From positions 336,428,023-336,492,022 of the forward strand of contig NC_073693.1 of NCBI RefSeq assembly GCF_029784155.1: a stretch of DNA of 64,000 bases, written 5' to 3'. Position numbers and translations under genes: made by a program. Within the stretch, counting starts at the first letter, position 1. Every line of letters begins with the position of its first letter. The notes beneath the pieces were generated by a model. The model ran no database searches. It was not told the DNA's origin and worked only from the letters and a program-made list of their open reading frames with translations. Positions 13,331 to 25,168 of the stretch are shown here, one piece after another. This DNA comes from Uranotaenia lowii. Lineage: Eukaryota > Arthropoda > Insecta > Diptera > Culicidae.

Positions 13331-13680
13331 ATTTTTAAACTGTGACCCAAAGATGGGTCTTGACTCAAACATTCAGTCAGCGAAACTTTTTTTTTGTAGA
13401 GAAATGAATCCAACTTAGATGAAATTTCAGGGACTAGATATGGGAAAATTGATGTTGAAAAACATGCGAAAAAAATTCGCCTTGTCTCCCGGTGAGACTT
13501 GAACCCACATCTTGCGCCTCTCCGGGGCCCATGTATTTTTTCGCATGTTTTTCAACATCAATTTTCCCATATCTAGTCCCTGAAATTTCATCTAAGTTGG
13601 ATTCATTTCTCTACAAAAAAAAAAGTTTCGCTGACTGAATGTTTGAGTCAAGACCCATCTTTGGGTCACAGTTTAAAAAT
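13331..13680. repeat. Large near-perfect inverted repeat (arms ~146 bp, spacer ~60 bp)
   Basis: The left arm begins ATTTTTAAACTGTGACCC at 13331; the right arm ends with its complement at 13680. The arms look identical by eye apart from the length of the T/A run. The spacer (about 13476-13535) is the truncated second copy of the tRNA-like unit. Confidence 0.9.
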
Positions 13681-13882
13681 ATAAAGTTCTAACTTTAGGT
13701 TAAGTTTTAGGTGCAAAACTACAACATTATTTATGGGAAAATTACCTCCGAAATAGATAATGCTCATTATCTTTCAAATGAGATCAGAAGATTTGCAATA
13801 TGTCCTAAGACGGCTGAGATATGAACGATCAAAATTTGCATGTTTTTTAGCGGGTGATCCCAAACTTTTGGCCGGCAGTGTA

Positions 13883-15869
13883 TGTATGTACATATGTAGA
13901 GCAAATTGGAAACGATGCGGTAGGTCGTCTCGTGACGTGATTTCCACAAAGGACACTGAATTGTGAGCGATAGATACATCACATCTTGGGGTCTCTCATC
14001 AAATCAACCTGACTCTTGTGATTGACATTGTAAAGGTACCATTGCAGGGTTGACGGTGGAAAGCAATATGTATAATTATCGTAATGCGCCAACACGTGCA
14101 AATTATATCTGTGCCGTGGTTAACAACCTTAAAGTGAAATGAAATCTGGTGGATACATATGGTCGATATAGCACGACGTGGATGTCTTATTATTTACAGA
14201 AGCACCTTGTAGAGGAGACTGAGTCGATTTAGGGTCATTCTCCAATTTCTCAAACCCTGAGGTCTTCACTTGGAAAATGTTTACTGAAAAACAAACATGT
14301 CTAAGACCGTAACTTGACATCCCTTCAGATAATCGAGTGAAGGCAGTTCAATTGAAATACGTTCGTCGCAAAGCGTCACCCATGGTAAAATATGTCCAAC
14401 TTCGAAAAGCCAGAACATGAACTGGAGATGTCATTTCGGCTAGAGCACAGTGAAGAATTTGGTAAAGCTCGGAGACTATTTTGGATGAAAACTATAATTC
14501 CGTTTTGATGTTTTGACTTTACAATGTTAGGCGTATTTTAAAGTGGGTGACGCTGGGCAATAAGCGTGTTTTGATTGAACTGACTGGTGCGTTTCAAATA
14601 GTTCTCTCCTACATGGCGATGAAAATGAGTAAGAATTTTTGGCTTCCAAACTGCTTCGTTTGCACGATTTTTGTAAAACTTATGAACCTTAAAAATTTAA
14701 AAGTTATAACACGATCTAAAAGTTGAAAACTCGAGGCATTCTCGCATTTTTTACTAATTTTCTACAATAAAATTAATCATTGAAATTCAAGGTAAAGAAG
14801 TGGTAGTTATATTTTTCTTATATAGCCTCGACACTTCAAAACGTTTCTAAATTTTTTAAACTTAGAGTAAAATTTAATTCTAAAAATTTAAAAAAGACAC
14901 TTCTAAGTCAACAAGTCCATATTTTTAAATTCGGGTCAGTGATTGGCGAGTTACAGCTGTTTGATTTTTTAGGATCGACTTTTTTGACGATGGACTTTAA
15001 AGTGATTAAAAAAACGTGATGATTTATTTTATTAAATGACCCCTTCGACTTTATAATGTGGGGCTTCAATACAAAGTCAATATTACACACATTTCGAGCG
15101 ATTTTCAAATATTTTTTATCAAATCTGGTACACAAACAAGTAAATCGGCTAAAATGATATAAGCAGAAAATATGAAATCCGAACCGAAAGGTCGTTAAAC
15201 CGGATGGACGATAGGTTTTAGATAAGAGAAAAAAAATCTGAAAGTAGTAAACACTTTTAAAGTTTGGAAAACGATTTGCCTGGAGGTTTAAAATCTTACG
15301 TCTCACTTTCCACGTCACACGCCTTGCTTCTCTCTTCTAACTCTTCTCTCTCTTTTCTCACTTCATCACTCTTGGTGAAAAAAAACAATGGACAAAAGTC
15401 GTTTACTGATTTTTTTTTTAATTTCTCGCTGTTGTTTGTGCAACTTTTTGCTGTTTAATGAGCGTATTTTTGCAAGTTTCTTATGTCTCTGATACACTTA
15501 GCTCGTGGAAATATTAGCAAAACTTAACACCCTTACAGTGTTGCCGTAAGGCGTAAGTCTACGTAAAAAAAATGAAAGAAATAATCGTTTGGAATTTTCT
15601 AGGCGTTATACAAAGAATATGGGATGTATAAGCGAAATTTTCATAAGTGTTTGTATAATATACCTATTTATTTCAATAAAGTTTAGTAAGGTTGATCATG
15701 TAAAACATCGTCGATAAGCAAAAAATGATTTAGAATAAAAAAAACTGGGAAAAAAATTAAACCTTCAATCAAGCCGTTAAAAAAACTACCACTTTCTACC
15801 AGTCCAGCACCCACATTAAATGTTGCGTTGAAAACCAAAGAAACAGATTTGATAAATTTTTATGGGCTT
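13883..15869. other. Non-coding DNA, no recognised element
   Basis: From 13883 to about 14640 the composition is fairly balanced but no frame has recognisable motifs. From 14640 onward it is AT-rich. Nothing supported. Confidence 0.5.
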
Positions 15870-16036
15870 GTGATAAAGCTCAGTTGGCAAGTCAGTTGCT
15901 TACTGAGCCGATGTGAGTAAACCCCAGTGAGTGAGCCCAATAGTAAACATCGATCACAGTTGTACCGGATAAGTTTTCAATGACTGTCCGCCAACTGCAT
16001 CGTTGATATAAATCGCGAATGACATAAAGATGTTAA
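15870..16036 (+). mobile_element. tRNA-derived SINE
   Basis: A tRNA-like head carries an A-box region AAAGCTCAGTTGGCAAG (15875-15891) and a degraded B-box position near 15913 (GAGTAAACCCC in place of GGTTCGANNCC). It is followed by a body with ATCGATCACAGTTGTACCGG and a tail ending ATCGCGAATGACA. The structure of tRNA head plus unrelated body, without coding capacity, is typical of insect SINEs. Ends are approximate. Confidence 0.7.
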
Positions 16037-17236
16037 AAAGACTATAATCGAAACTACAACGGAAAATTTGATAATTTTTAGCTGTTAATATGTGTAATTT
16101 TTGGAGATTTTTGAGTTTTTGTTATATTAGGGATTTAAAAAAAACACTTCTAATACTATTGTTTCCATATATTGAATACCACAGAGAGTGTAGTTTTCAC
16201 AACTTCAACGATGTCGTGCATTTAGTTACATTTAAATTAATTGTAGAACAATTAGTAGAATGCCCATAAAAAAGTTTATGTCTAAGCCATATATCAAGGT
16301 AGAACTATCATTTCCTTGCTCAATCTGATCCATTTTTCCAGTTTAGGTCGTGCAATTTTTTAGTAGTTTGGAACTTTTTATTGGCTTTGGGAATTTCCGG
16401 GATATTTAAGCGTTTCCCGGGATTCAGAAATTCTCGGATTTTTTTTTATTCCCGTGAATTCCTCGTCAGGAAATCCCGGGTAGGATACTCTAGCAGTTAG
16501 GGCTCAAAATCTCTATCCGTTGGCTCATATTTACAAAATTGCTAAAAATAATTTTTCTTTAGAAATTTTTTAAATTTTTTTCTAGGCCGAAAAATTGTCG
16601 TATTACTTTATTAGAAGACATAAAAATAAAATTTGGAAGGGTCATTCGCACACTGCAAGGTAGTAGACCCGTGAGGAACAAAAAGATGAAATGTGATGAA
16701 AAGTTATTCAAATTAAAATTATCCTTCCGCTCATTTTCGACATCTTTCATTTTATTCTAATCTTCTATCCGTCTATAATCTTTCAATTCATCATTATTTT
16801 TTTTTCAAAGAATATAAAATTTCACCGATAAGTATAGCCGATAAAATAATTTTATTAAAGAACGGGTGTACGAAATATAAACTTCAAATAAATTATCCTT
16901 AAGTGGAAGCCACATATTCATGTGAACATTTTCCGAGAAACAAGAAACAACCATGTTGAATTTTCAAACTCAATCATTTGAAGGAGTTTAAAGTTTTTAG
17001 TAAACTTCAAAATTAATCAAGATGGAAGTTTTTTCCACCAAATAGCCCAAAAATGTTGCACAGTGTACCTCCATAAGAACGATTGAGTGATTGTTGAAAG
17101 ATTGAAGCGAGTAGATATTGGAAGCATTTGTACGCAAAATGAGTTGTAATGCAAATGGCTAAATTTTTTAAAAATCTTTAAATAAATTGTACACAAAGAT
17201 CTCTCGCTTTCATTGGCGAAACGAAAAATGGATATA
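16037..17236. other. AT-rich non-coding DNA
   Basis: No gene seen. A segment near 16390-16490 repeats CCGGGA-type motifs and may be a remnant of the CCGGGC-rich hAT MITE family seen at 26702. Confidence 0.45.
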
Positions 17237-18087
17237 GGGGAAAAGTTCATATAATGCCCCATGTGGCTAATACGCGCCACCTTTGTTTTGAAGAATCTGA
17301 AACATTTTTAGCCTGCAAAATATAACCAATTTGTTTTAAATGCTGTGATTGGTCATGGCAAGTATGAATTTTTCCTTAAAATGCCCCTGTGTCGTGATAA
17401 TTTCACAATTTAGGTTTTTCTTCATATCGATCTAAGTTTTAAAACACTTTCAATAAGGTGTCACCAAGCAGAGAAACACGAATAAGACAACATTTTCTGA
17501 CACATCGATAGAGGAGAATCTAAACTATGATTTTATGCTTAAAAATCATACTGAACTCGCTAAGGTATGCGTTTTATGGGTATGTTCTATCACGGCCCAT
17601 GCGCTCGTTATAACGCGCCAATCGTAGTAGGCTGAAAATAGCATTAATTTTTCAAAAAGGCCAATTTTCATTGAAAATGAACAAATAGTTAAAAACCATA
17701 TTTTGAGCGTTAATTCAGCCCAAAAAATCTAATTTTATTTTTTTTTTTATTTTGTTTAGTCCATTTTGATTTTCTTTTCAGTAAAAGTGTCTGTAAGTAT
17801 TGGTGTGTTTTCGGTCTTCGGCTGCTTTCGGGTGTGTTCGGCTGCTAGGCGCTTATTGAATACACAGCGGCGCGTATTTGCAACACCGTTTTGTTCTGTG
17901 GCTTTGAATATGGTTTTTAAAATCAAGTTTTTGAAGCAACTATAGTAATTTGAGTAATAAAAAATCATAGGCATTTGTAGAAAACACTTTTCTTCAACGA
18001 TTACACCCATTTTTAACACAATTTGTACGTGGAATACATAGAAAATAAGCGATTCGCTTAGGTGGCGCATAATAGGGCATGTTCCCC
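17237..18087. mobile_element. MITE with GGGGAA termini and TA flanks
   Basis: Imperfect terminal inverted repeats (GGGGAAAAGTTCATATAATG at left; complement of a GCATAATAGGGCATGTTCCCC end at right) are flanked by TA (17235-17236 and 18088-18089). 851 bp, no transposase. A diverged partial copy lies at 21788-22048, showing this is a repeat family. Confidence 0.75.
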
Positions 18088-18680
18088 TACATACTTCTCT
18101 TCGGCATATCACGGCAGAAACTTACACAACCGAAGATCGAAAACACACTAATATCAAAAGACGTTTTGACAGGAAGGAACAACAAAATGACCAAACAAAA
18201 TTTAAAAATAGTAAAGGAAGATTTTTTCGGGCTGAACTAACAATCGAAAATGATTTTTTTACTTTTTATTCATTTTGAATGAAAAATGACCATAATTTTT
18301 CAACCGACAACTCCTTCACCTCCTCGGAAGAAAAAATTCTACCTCGTTTTTCTACACGACACCAGGGATGAAAAAAAAGCAAGCCAATCCGATAAGTTGC
18401 TCAAACATACTTTGACGAACGTTGAAAATTATTATGTTGAAACTTTTTTCAAACCTTCGAAAATCAAAATAAAAAAATAGGAGGGTGTTCAACGTTACTT
18501 AACTTTAATAGGAGATTTATGGATGTCGCCTTAATAGAAAAATACAACTGTCAATGCAACATAATACATAGGGCCCTATACATCGAGGGAACATCGATAA
18601 ATATCTTCTTTAAACTTTGTTCCGTGAATGTAGCTTTATCAAAATTCTATTAAATTTAAACGATACATAATCAACATCGA
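18088..18680. other. AT-rich non-coding DNA
   Basis: No gene or element recognised, apart from a 16-base segment, CTTCGGCATATCACGG, at 18099 that recurs at 21788 next to the partial MITE copy. Confidence 0.5.
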
Positions 18681-18699
18681 ATGCAACGTAAAGCAAGAT

Positions 18700-20313
18700 C
18701 CATCGAGTTTTTGGAAATTTATGAACAGCCGCCGCCTGAAAAATACGGTTCCATTTTTTGTATCGTTTCATGGTGTAGCATCAGGGAATCGGCTGATTTA
18801 TTTTCGGAATTCTTCAGCAGCGTTTATAGCTCGTCTAATCCTGATTGCGCTGATAAATATTTTGGAACTCTGGAACAAACTATGACGTCAGGCTGCCGCA
18901 ACCTCTATTTACCGATCAGGAAGTGCCGAACGTTCTCATTTCGCTCGATCCATCGAAAGGTCCAGGTCCAGATGACATTCCGTCATTGGTTTCGATTTAG
19001 CTGTTCCTCTTGCAACACCGCTTTGTTTAATTTTCAACCGATCGATCTCTGAAGGTGATTTTCCTAGCCATGGAAAATGGCTTCTTTATCGCCGATTCTT
19101 AAGTCTGGGAATGCGCATCGTGTGGAGAACTACCGGCCAATTTCAATGCTCTGCTGTTTCTCAAAAGTGCTCGAAGTTTTGATGTACGAAAGGCTCTATT
19201 CAGCAGTTACTCCGATACTTGCCGAAGTCCAGCACGGGTTTATCCGGAAGAGATCAACGTTGACCAACTTGATGTGCTATGCCAGTGACCTGCATACCGC
19301 AACTGATAAAAACAGCAAGTGGACTCAATATACGTCGACTTTGCCAAGGCCTTCGACAAAGTACCTCATATGGTCGTGATGGAGAAAATTAAACGCTATG
19401 GTTTCGCTGAATGGGTAAGCAAATGGTTGCACTCTTACCTGCTTAATCGTCAAGGCTTCGTAAATATCCGTGGAATTCACTCCACTATGTTTTATATGCC
19501 GTCTAGTGTTCCGCAAGGTAGTCACTTAGGACCACTTATCTTCGTGATTTTCATAAACGACCTAGCAACCGTCCTCCAATCGACAAAACTGCTGTTCGCA
19601 GATAATTTGAAAATCTACCGGATCGTTGACTCAAGAGTGGACTGCGCTGCGCTTCAAGTAGATTTTAACAGACTTCTCGCATGGTGTGGAAAATATGGAA
19701 TGAAGAGTTGTCTTTATTAAGGATCTTGGAGTAACTTTTGATCAGAAGCTTTCGTTTAATCAGCATATCGCGACAACAACAGCTAAAGCGCTTTGTTTGG
19801 ATTCCTGCGACGAAATACTTTGAGCTTTGAGAACCCATACGCTCTCAAGACAGTGTTCTGCTCTTTGGTGCGAAGTGTCTTGGAGTATGCGGCACCAGTT
19901 TGGGCACCCTACCCCTCTGTCCATATCGAACGAATTGAACTAATTCAGAGAAAATTTCTTCATTATGCGTTGCGACAACTGCCCCTGTAAGGCTACCGCC
20001 CTACCCACAAAGGTGTGCTCTTTTGTCTACACCGTCTCTAAGCCAAAGAAGAACATATTTGCAGCGAATGTTTGTATACGATATCCTGACAAACTCTGTT
20101 GACTGTCCACAATTGCTCCAAAGCTTGAGTTTGCACGCCCCAGCCCGCCGTTTGCGTAACCAAACCACCTTTTGGCTACCTAGAAGCAGAACAGTTTTTG
20201 GACAAAACCACCTGCTTAATCGATGTTGTCAAGTCTTCAACGATGTGTCACACTTGTTTCACTTCAATGTTTCCAAAACAATGTTTAAAAGTGCAATCCG
20301 TAACGTTTCCTAG
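18700..20313 (+). pseudogene. Jockey/CR1-like LINE reverse transcriptase (5'-truncated, frameshifted)
   Basis: Relic of a non-LTR retrotransposon reverse transcriptase with no endonuclease domain. In order: ADLFSEFFSSVYSS (about 18795); SKGPGPDDIPSLV near 18955; ENYRPISML and QHGFIRKRST (19077-19310); the motif-A Asp in IYVDFAKAFDKVPHMV (after a frame change near 19315); SSVPQGSHLGPLIFVIFINDL; LLFADNLKIYR; then, after another frame change near 19790, LGFLRRNTLSFENPYALKTV...RSVLEYAAPVWAPY, typical of the region downstream of the catalytic core. A last block (20023-20313) matches the usual C-terminal tail of this group. Oddity: the catalytic FADD box reads FADN. At least three frame breaks and a premature stop make it non-functional. 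Confidence 0.85.
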
Positions 20314-21787
20314 CTTTAACGTAGTTTTAATTTAAACATCATAAGTTAATTTCAATTTTTATTGTTATTTTTTCAGCATATCGATGAAATTTATAATCTT
20401 GGAGAAAGAATATCTGAATTGAAAATTTATTAAGATGAATAGAAAAGTGAAGAGAAAATTTACAGATGTTGAAAAGAGCGAAAGAGCATTTTTGCGTGGA
20501 AAACTTATTAACGTACACCATACTTTACCCCGCAACATTTCAATTCATTATTTAGTAGAAGTAGGACCGGGATAGAGGTGGCACTACCTTAACCTATACA
20601 ATGAAATCTGGTTGGTCTGAAGTTTACATCTTGTGAACACGTATAACCCGGACGGGCAAAATATGGCGTACGTTAAGCATCAAAAAGCTTCTCTATTGCG
20701 CGCAATGGTTCCATCGATGCGCTAACCGTGTTGATATTTCGTTATTGCGGTATGAATGCACTGTATGAGTGCTAATCATTAGCAAAATCAAATCAAATCA
20801 ATGGTTCAAAATAAATCGGGCTTAGAAAAATTGGACCGTTGACCATAATGATCATCAATTATAAAAATATGACTTTTCTTAATGCTTAATAATTCTTCTA
20901 CTTAGATTTTACTCGAAATTCATGAGACAATTATGTAAAGGTAAAGTAGTTACTACCAGGGAAGCACTCTGGTTACTACAAGATTCACGTTGAATCGATA
21001 TGATGTAACAAAATATCAGTTCACGTGAAAAATCCCGTAAAAATAATTTCTAAATTTATTTGAGTGTAAACTTCTCATTACGTATTCAAAAGAAAGAGCG
21101 GAACGGATCTCGTACGGAATCTGCTAATCTGGTTCATAAAGTGAGTTTTTCATGTTCAATAATTTGAAAACCTTTGATGATTATTATTCTTAAATAAAAA
21201 ATGACATGCATATAACGTTGCTTCGGTAATTGAAATAAATTGCATTGACACAAAAACACATCATCATATGGATACACAAGTTTGTGCAAAACAATGTTTT
21301 GTTAAAGGCCACAAACTGTAGTCGTCAATATGAAGTATGGACTTTTTTTTATATTTCTAAGATTATCCAAAGTTGAGTTCATGTAGAATACTTTCTTACG
21401 CGAGTAATTATAAAAATATGTAAAAATTTCACATTGATTTTTTATTTCAAAAACAAATCCTCATTAGTCACAGACCTTATCGTTATTTTATATGAGAGCC
21501 CCCTTATTTAGATGTGGGAGGGTTATAAAGAGATAATCATGTTTCAAACTTTAAGAATATCACTTGAAATTATTTGATTTCCAATTTTTTTTCTGTACTT
21601 CTTCCATAAATGATTGGATAAACGTCACAACGGCATATAAATAGCAGATCTGCCGTTTCGTTGTTCTCAAATATTTCAAAAATGGTTTAATTTTTTTGGA
21701 AAAAAAAATTAAACCATTAAAAAGCTCGTATGAAAACGCATTAAATAGAATCAAAAAGTTAAAATCGTAAAAAATAGATGTACGTCG
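20314..21787. other. Non-coding DNA
   Basis: AT-rich DNA downstream of the LINE relic. No gene or repeat with defined ends recognised. Confidence 0.5.
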
Positions 21788-22048
21788 CTTCGGCATATCA
21801 CGGAAGTTTGGCGCGATTTGAATATACACCGGCGAGAATTCGCAACACAGTTTAGTTCAATGGCTTTTGATAAGGTTGTTGAAATTTAAGTTTTTGAAGC
21901 AGCTAAATGAATTTAAATAATAAATACTATTGGCATTTGTAGGAAAAACTTTCCTTAAACGAATTCACTTGTTTTTTATTCGGAATGGACAGATGGACAG
22001 AATGGACGGAATGGTTAGATGGGGCATTATAGAGCATGTATCCTCCTC
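21788..22048. mobile_element. Diverged partial copy of the 17237-18087 MITE
   Basis: Similar in order to 17860-18087: a GGCGMGWATTYGCAACAC block, TTTTTGAAGCARCTA, a TAATAAA segment, GGCATTTGTAG, and a final GGGGCATTATAGAGCATG that corresponds to the right terminus of the first copy. The left half is missing. Confidence 0.7.
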
Positions 22049-23476
22049 TGACTAAGTTTAGCGGTAGCTAAATTTGAAATTCAAATATCCACCCGCAAAT
22101 CAGAACCCGATAATTGGTCCCGTACTCATCAATTCATTTATTCTTCTCGCCGTCCACCTTCAAACCAAGGTGAAGTTTTCTCATATAACCTCCGGAGAAC
22201 GAAGTTTGTGAATGAAGGGGGAAGGCGGAACGGCATCGTTTCCCAAGTGCAGCACATCAGTGTAGCTTTCCGCGGATCTCTTCTGTAGGTGAATGAGAGA
22301 ATAAAATTTTTCGCGGTTCGCAACATTATCCGCATTTTCTGAACCGATGCCAACAAACAGGCGGACGGCGGGCGTCTCGTGGCTCTACGAGTTGTCTGGC
22401 TGTGTCTCTCAACCTGGTGGACATCAACAAACTCATCAGATTGAAATGTAATGGCTAACGATTATCGTCAACCTCATCGCGCCCGGCTTCGTTATTATTA
22501 TTTTAATAACATTTTATGAACGTTTTGACGACGCGCCATGTGCTGCTGATTATTGGGTGTTGAGAAGTTTGAGGTGTTGATTCTTCTTCGTTTGCCACTT
22601 AAGTATGAAGAGACATTTCTGGGCACGAGATGAAAGGAGGAATTTTTGATTAATGAGCTCCGCGGTCATTGTGATTATATGGAAATAAAAGTAATTTCTA
22701 CAAGCAGCAATGTTACGAAATAACTTGAATAATGTAACTTCATGCAATTGGTCACGGAAGGTCGGGTTCATTCAAAGGTTATTAAAAATCAAGTGGCATA
22801 ATGAGCTCTCAAGAGCACCTTTGCAGTCCCAAAGTAAATCATGTCCATCGGTTGATTGATTGACGGGTCATAGTCACTTCTTGCCACATCACGCCGCGTC
22901 CTATGGAACCTACAACAATCTCATTAGAGACCTGCGCATGTCACAATTACTCAAATGCAAAATCATTGAAGGCTAGCCATTCACATTCCGGGCACTTTAA
23001 ATATCGCTCGCGATGATGAAGATCTCCGATAGTACAATGTTGGGTCCCGCATCTTGGAATTCCAATTGTCCCATGAATGTTTTTTGCATATATTTTTTGT
23101 CTCACACATTGGGTTCTGGATGGGATTCAAAAACAAGAAAAGATCATCTCGGTGATAAATATCCGCTACTCATTGAGCAGAGAGTAACACCGAAGACCAC
23201 CAACGCAGCCGCGATCAGGTCAAAGATTCATCACCAACGGATTATTTCGATTTTTTTTATTTGCGCTCTGCTTAAGTTACCTTTTTTGGAGCATCATTAA
23301 ATATGCGGGAGGCTTAAAGAAGGTACCAAAGAACTGAAACATGCGCAGGTTGCATGCATATGACCGCGGACCTTTGTGTATTTATGAGGGAGCCTAGTTC
23401 CGCCAACCTGAACCACCGTCTACTGAAATACGATGCCACAAGAGCTACGCTTAACCTTGCTCTGGATGTGGTTTGC
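22049..23476. other. GC-balanced non-coding island
   Basis: About 22130-22530 and 22820-23240 have balanced composition, few homopolymers and many TAAT or TTTATG-type words. There is no supported open frame. The pattern is that of conserved regulatory DNA or untranslated exons (inference only). Confidence 0.4.
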
Positions 23477-23480
23477 TTAA

Positions 23481-24211
23481 GGGGGGGGTAGGGTCTAACG
23501 GGTATAAAATAAACACCATTTTCACGATTTTTTTCTAGAGCTATCGTTCAAACAAATGTATTCAAATTTTTTGCATTATACAAAGCATTGTTAAAAGAAC
23601 ATTTAGTAATTTTTTCGTAGAAAAATATTGAAAAATGAGTCGGTGACGGAGCACTTTCGAGGATGCCTTTTAGAAAACAGGATTTGCGGTGGACACTGTA
23701 TCTCAGCACAGAATCTTCTGAAGTCAAAAAATCAGAGCAAAATATTTTTAATAGATGTTTTTCTGGACCCCAACGTTTTTATTTGACTTAAAAAAAATTT
23801 TATGAAGTTTTTGTGGCTGTTTGAAGTAAAAACTTTGATTTTTCACGAAAAAATCCGCCATTTTTCACCTGTAAAATCTCCCCAAAGTAAAAAAAAACAA
23901 AAAAGAAAAACGTTGGGGTCTGGTATTTTATATGTAGAAAATATATTCCAAATTTGAAAAGAATCGGATAAGTAGTTTTCGAATGACGATGTCCACGGAC
24001 TTTAAAAATGTGCTTTCGAGAAAAACGCGTTTGAAGTTTCTGCTCTTGCTTTCTTGCAGTATTAGATAGGAGGAGATAAAGGCCTATAACTTCTACAGTT
24101 TTGCTTCAATTGACTTGAAAATTTGACACAACATTCTTGAAATGTTTTACAATAAGAAAATAAAATAATAAAAAAATCGATTTTTTGAAAGTGTTAGACC
24201 CTACCCCCCCC
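23481..24211. mobile_element. piggyBac-type MITE with TTAA target sites
   Basis: Perfect terminal inverted repeats of 19 bp, starting GGGGGGGGTAGGGTCTAAC, flanked by TTAA on both sides (23477-23480 and 24212-24215). The symmetry extends one base further outside TTAA. 731 bp, no coding capacity. TTAA duplication is the hallmark of piggyBac; Kolobok elements also use TTAA and cannot be excluded. Confidence 0.85.
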
Positions 24212-24215
24212 TTAA

Positions 24216-24937
24216 GAGTCTGCTGTTCCTTACGTTAAACAGTGAACGCTCTTAATGAGCAATAATTGAGTGACATGTGTATGACTGTGGATGATGTGTG
24301 ATGAATATAAATAAAACAAAAATTGAGATCATTTAGAAGAACTAAGATTTGAAAAATCGAACTTCCTGTCTTTTTTATCTTTTCATTTTATGCGATTGAA
24401 AACTAATTTCAAAGGTATAATATGCTATTGTCTTCATTCAGCAAAAAACCTATAAGTTTTGTCATCATTTTACTGTTGTTTATGACATCGAGAATATCTT
24501 TATTTATTCATTTGAAGAAATGTGTAAATCGTGAAGCTGTTGAGTTATAGAAATGTAAATAGACAGAAACGTCCTTTTTGGACAACCCGGGACTTCACTC
24601 GGAATGTCTCAAAAAATAAAATAAAAATATCAAAAATGACAACAGCAAAAAACCAGTAATTACTACAATCATAACAATATAAAAATAAAGAAAACAAAAA
24701 CTACAAAAAATTACAAAAAATACAAACAATTAATTAATAAACAATAATGTCAGAAAAAAAATTAAAGTATACCGTCAACTGTGGCATTATACAACATTTT
24801 TCAACTTCAATGGCTTCTATAAATTTAACGTTCACGTATAATTATACCGCTTAAGGTCCATTTACACGTCACGTGAAAATGAACGTGACAATTCACATTT
24901 CGTTAATAATTTAAAAAGAGATGGAGCTAGGTTTTGT
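24216..24937. other. AT-rich DNA with degenerate ACAAAA repeats
   Basis: No gene. 24640-24730 contains degenerate ACTACAAAA / ATTACAAAA units that resemble the 9-bp minisatellite family in decayed form. Confidence 0.5.
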
Positions 24938-25168
24938 AACATAGTGGACTTGATAGGAGAATGGTTGAAGGATGATATTCCAGCCGGACTGGTTCATTAT
25001 AACCTCTTCGAATGGTTTTTAACTCCGATTCCCCCGCCATGTTGAAATTTTCGCGGTTAAACCGGGGGAAATCGAAAAAAAAAAAACAGTTCTAGAAGGT
25101 TTTAAGGAACAAGTACGGCTGAAATTTACTTTTTCAACCATTCCCTATCGATTCCATTATGTTATACA
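24938..25168. repeat. Imperfect palindrome (~60-bp arms), MITE-like
   Basis: The left arm reads from GTAACATAGTGGACTTGATA through GAATGGTTGAAG to CCAGCCGGACTGGTTC; the right arm (about 25109-25168) is its diverged reverse complement. No clear target duplication was found, so it may be an old MITE or a fold-back relic. Confidence 0.65.

Larger units (their letters stand above)
12887..13685. mobile_element. Composite insert containing tRNA-derived SINE-like sequence
   Basis: This 799-bp segment interrupts the right arm of the fold-back element and is bounded by the 12-bp direct repeat GTTCTAACTTTA, consistent with target duplication. It contains a tRNA-like region (12980-13054, minus strand), a second, partial copy of the same ~150-bp start (13389 to about 13537), and a large inverted repeat at its right end. 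Copies within the insert are essentially identical, so the rearrangement is recent or an assembly artefact. Confidence 0.7.
11880..13880. mobile_element. Fold-back Tc1/mariner-type MITE with nested palindromes
   Basis: The termini are inverted repeats beginning CACTGCCGGCCAAAAGTTTG, flanked by TA on both sides (11878-11879 and 13881-13882), the Tc1/mariner target. The inverted repeats continue inward for hundreds of bases: left arm 11880 to about 12467, right arm about 12505-12886 plus 13698-13880, almost fully complementary. The right arm is split by a 799-bp insert bounded by a 12-bp direct repeat (GTTCTAACTTTA, 12875-12886 and 13686-13697). Without the insert and one repeat copy the element is about 1.19 kb. 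No transposase is present, so it would depend on one supplied in trans. Confidence 0.9.

Noticed and set aside
15264..15458. 64-codon frame with a signal-like hydrophobic stretch
   Set aside because: Low-complexity Ser/Leu composition from CT-rich DNA, no homology-like motifs, no supporting context.
17756..18112. 118-codon minus-strand frame
   Set aside because: Lies within a MITE and crosses its right end; no domain-like motifs.
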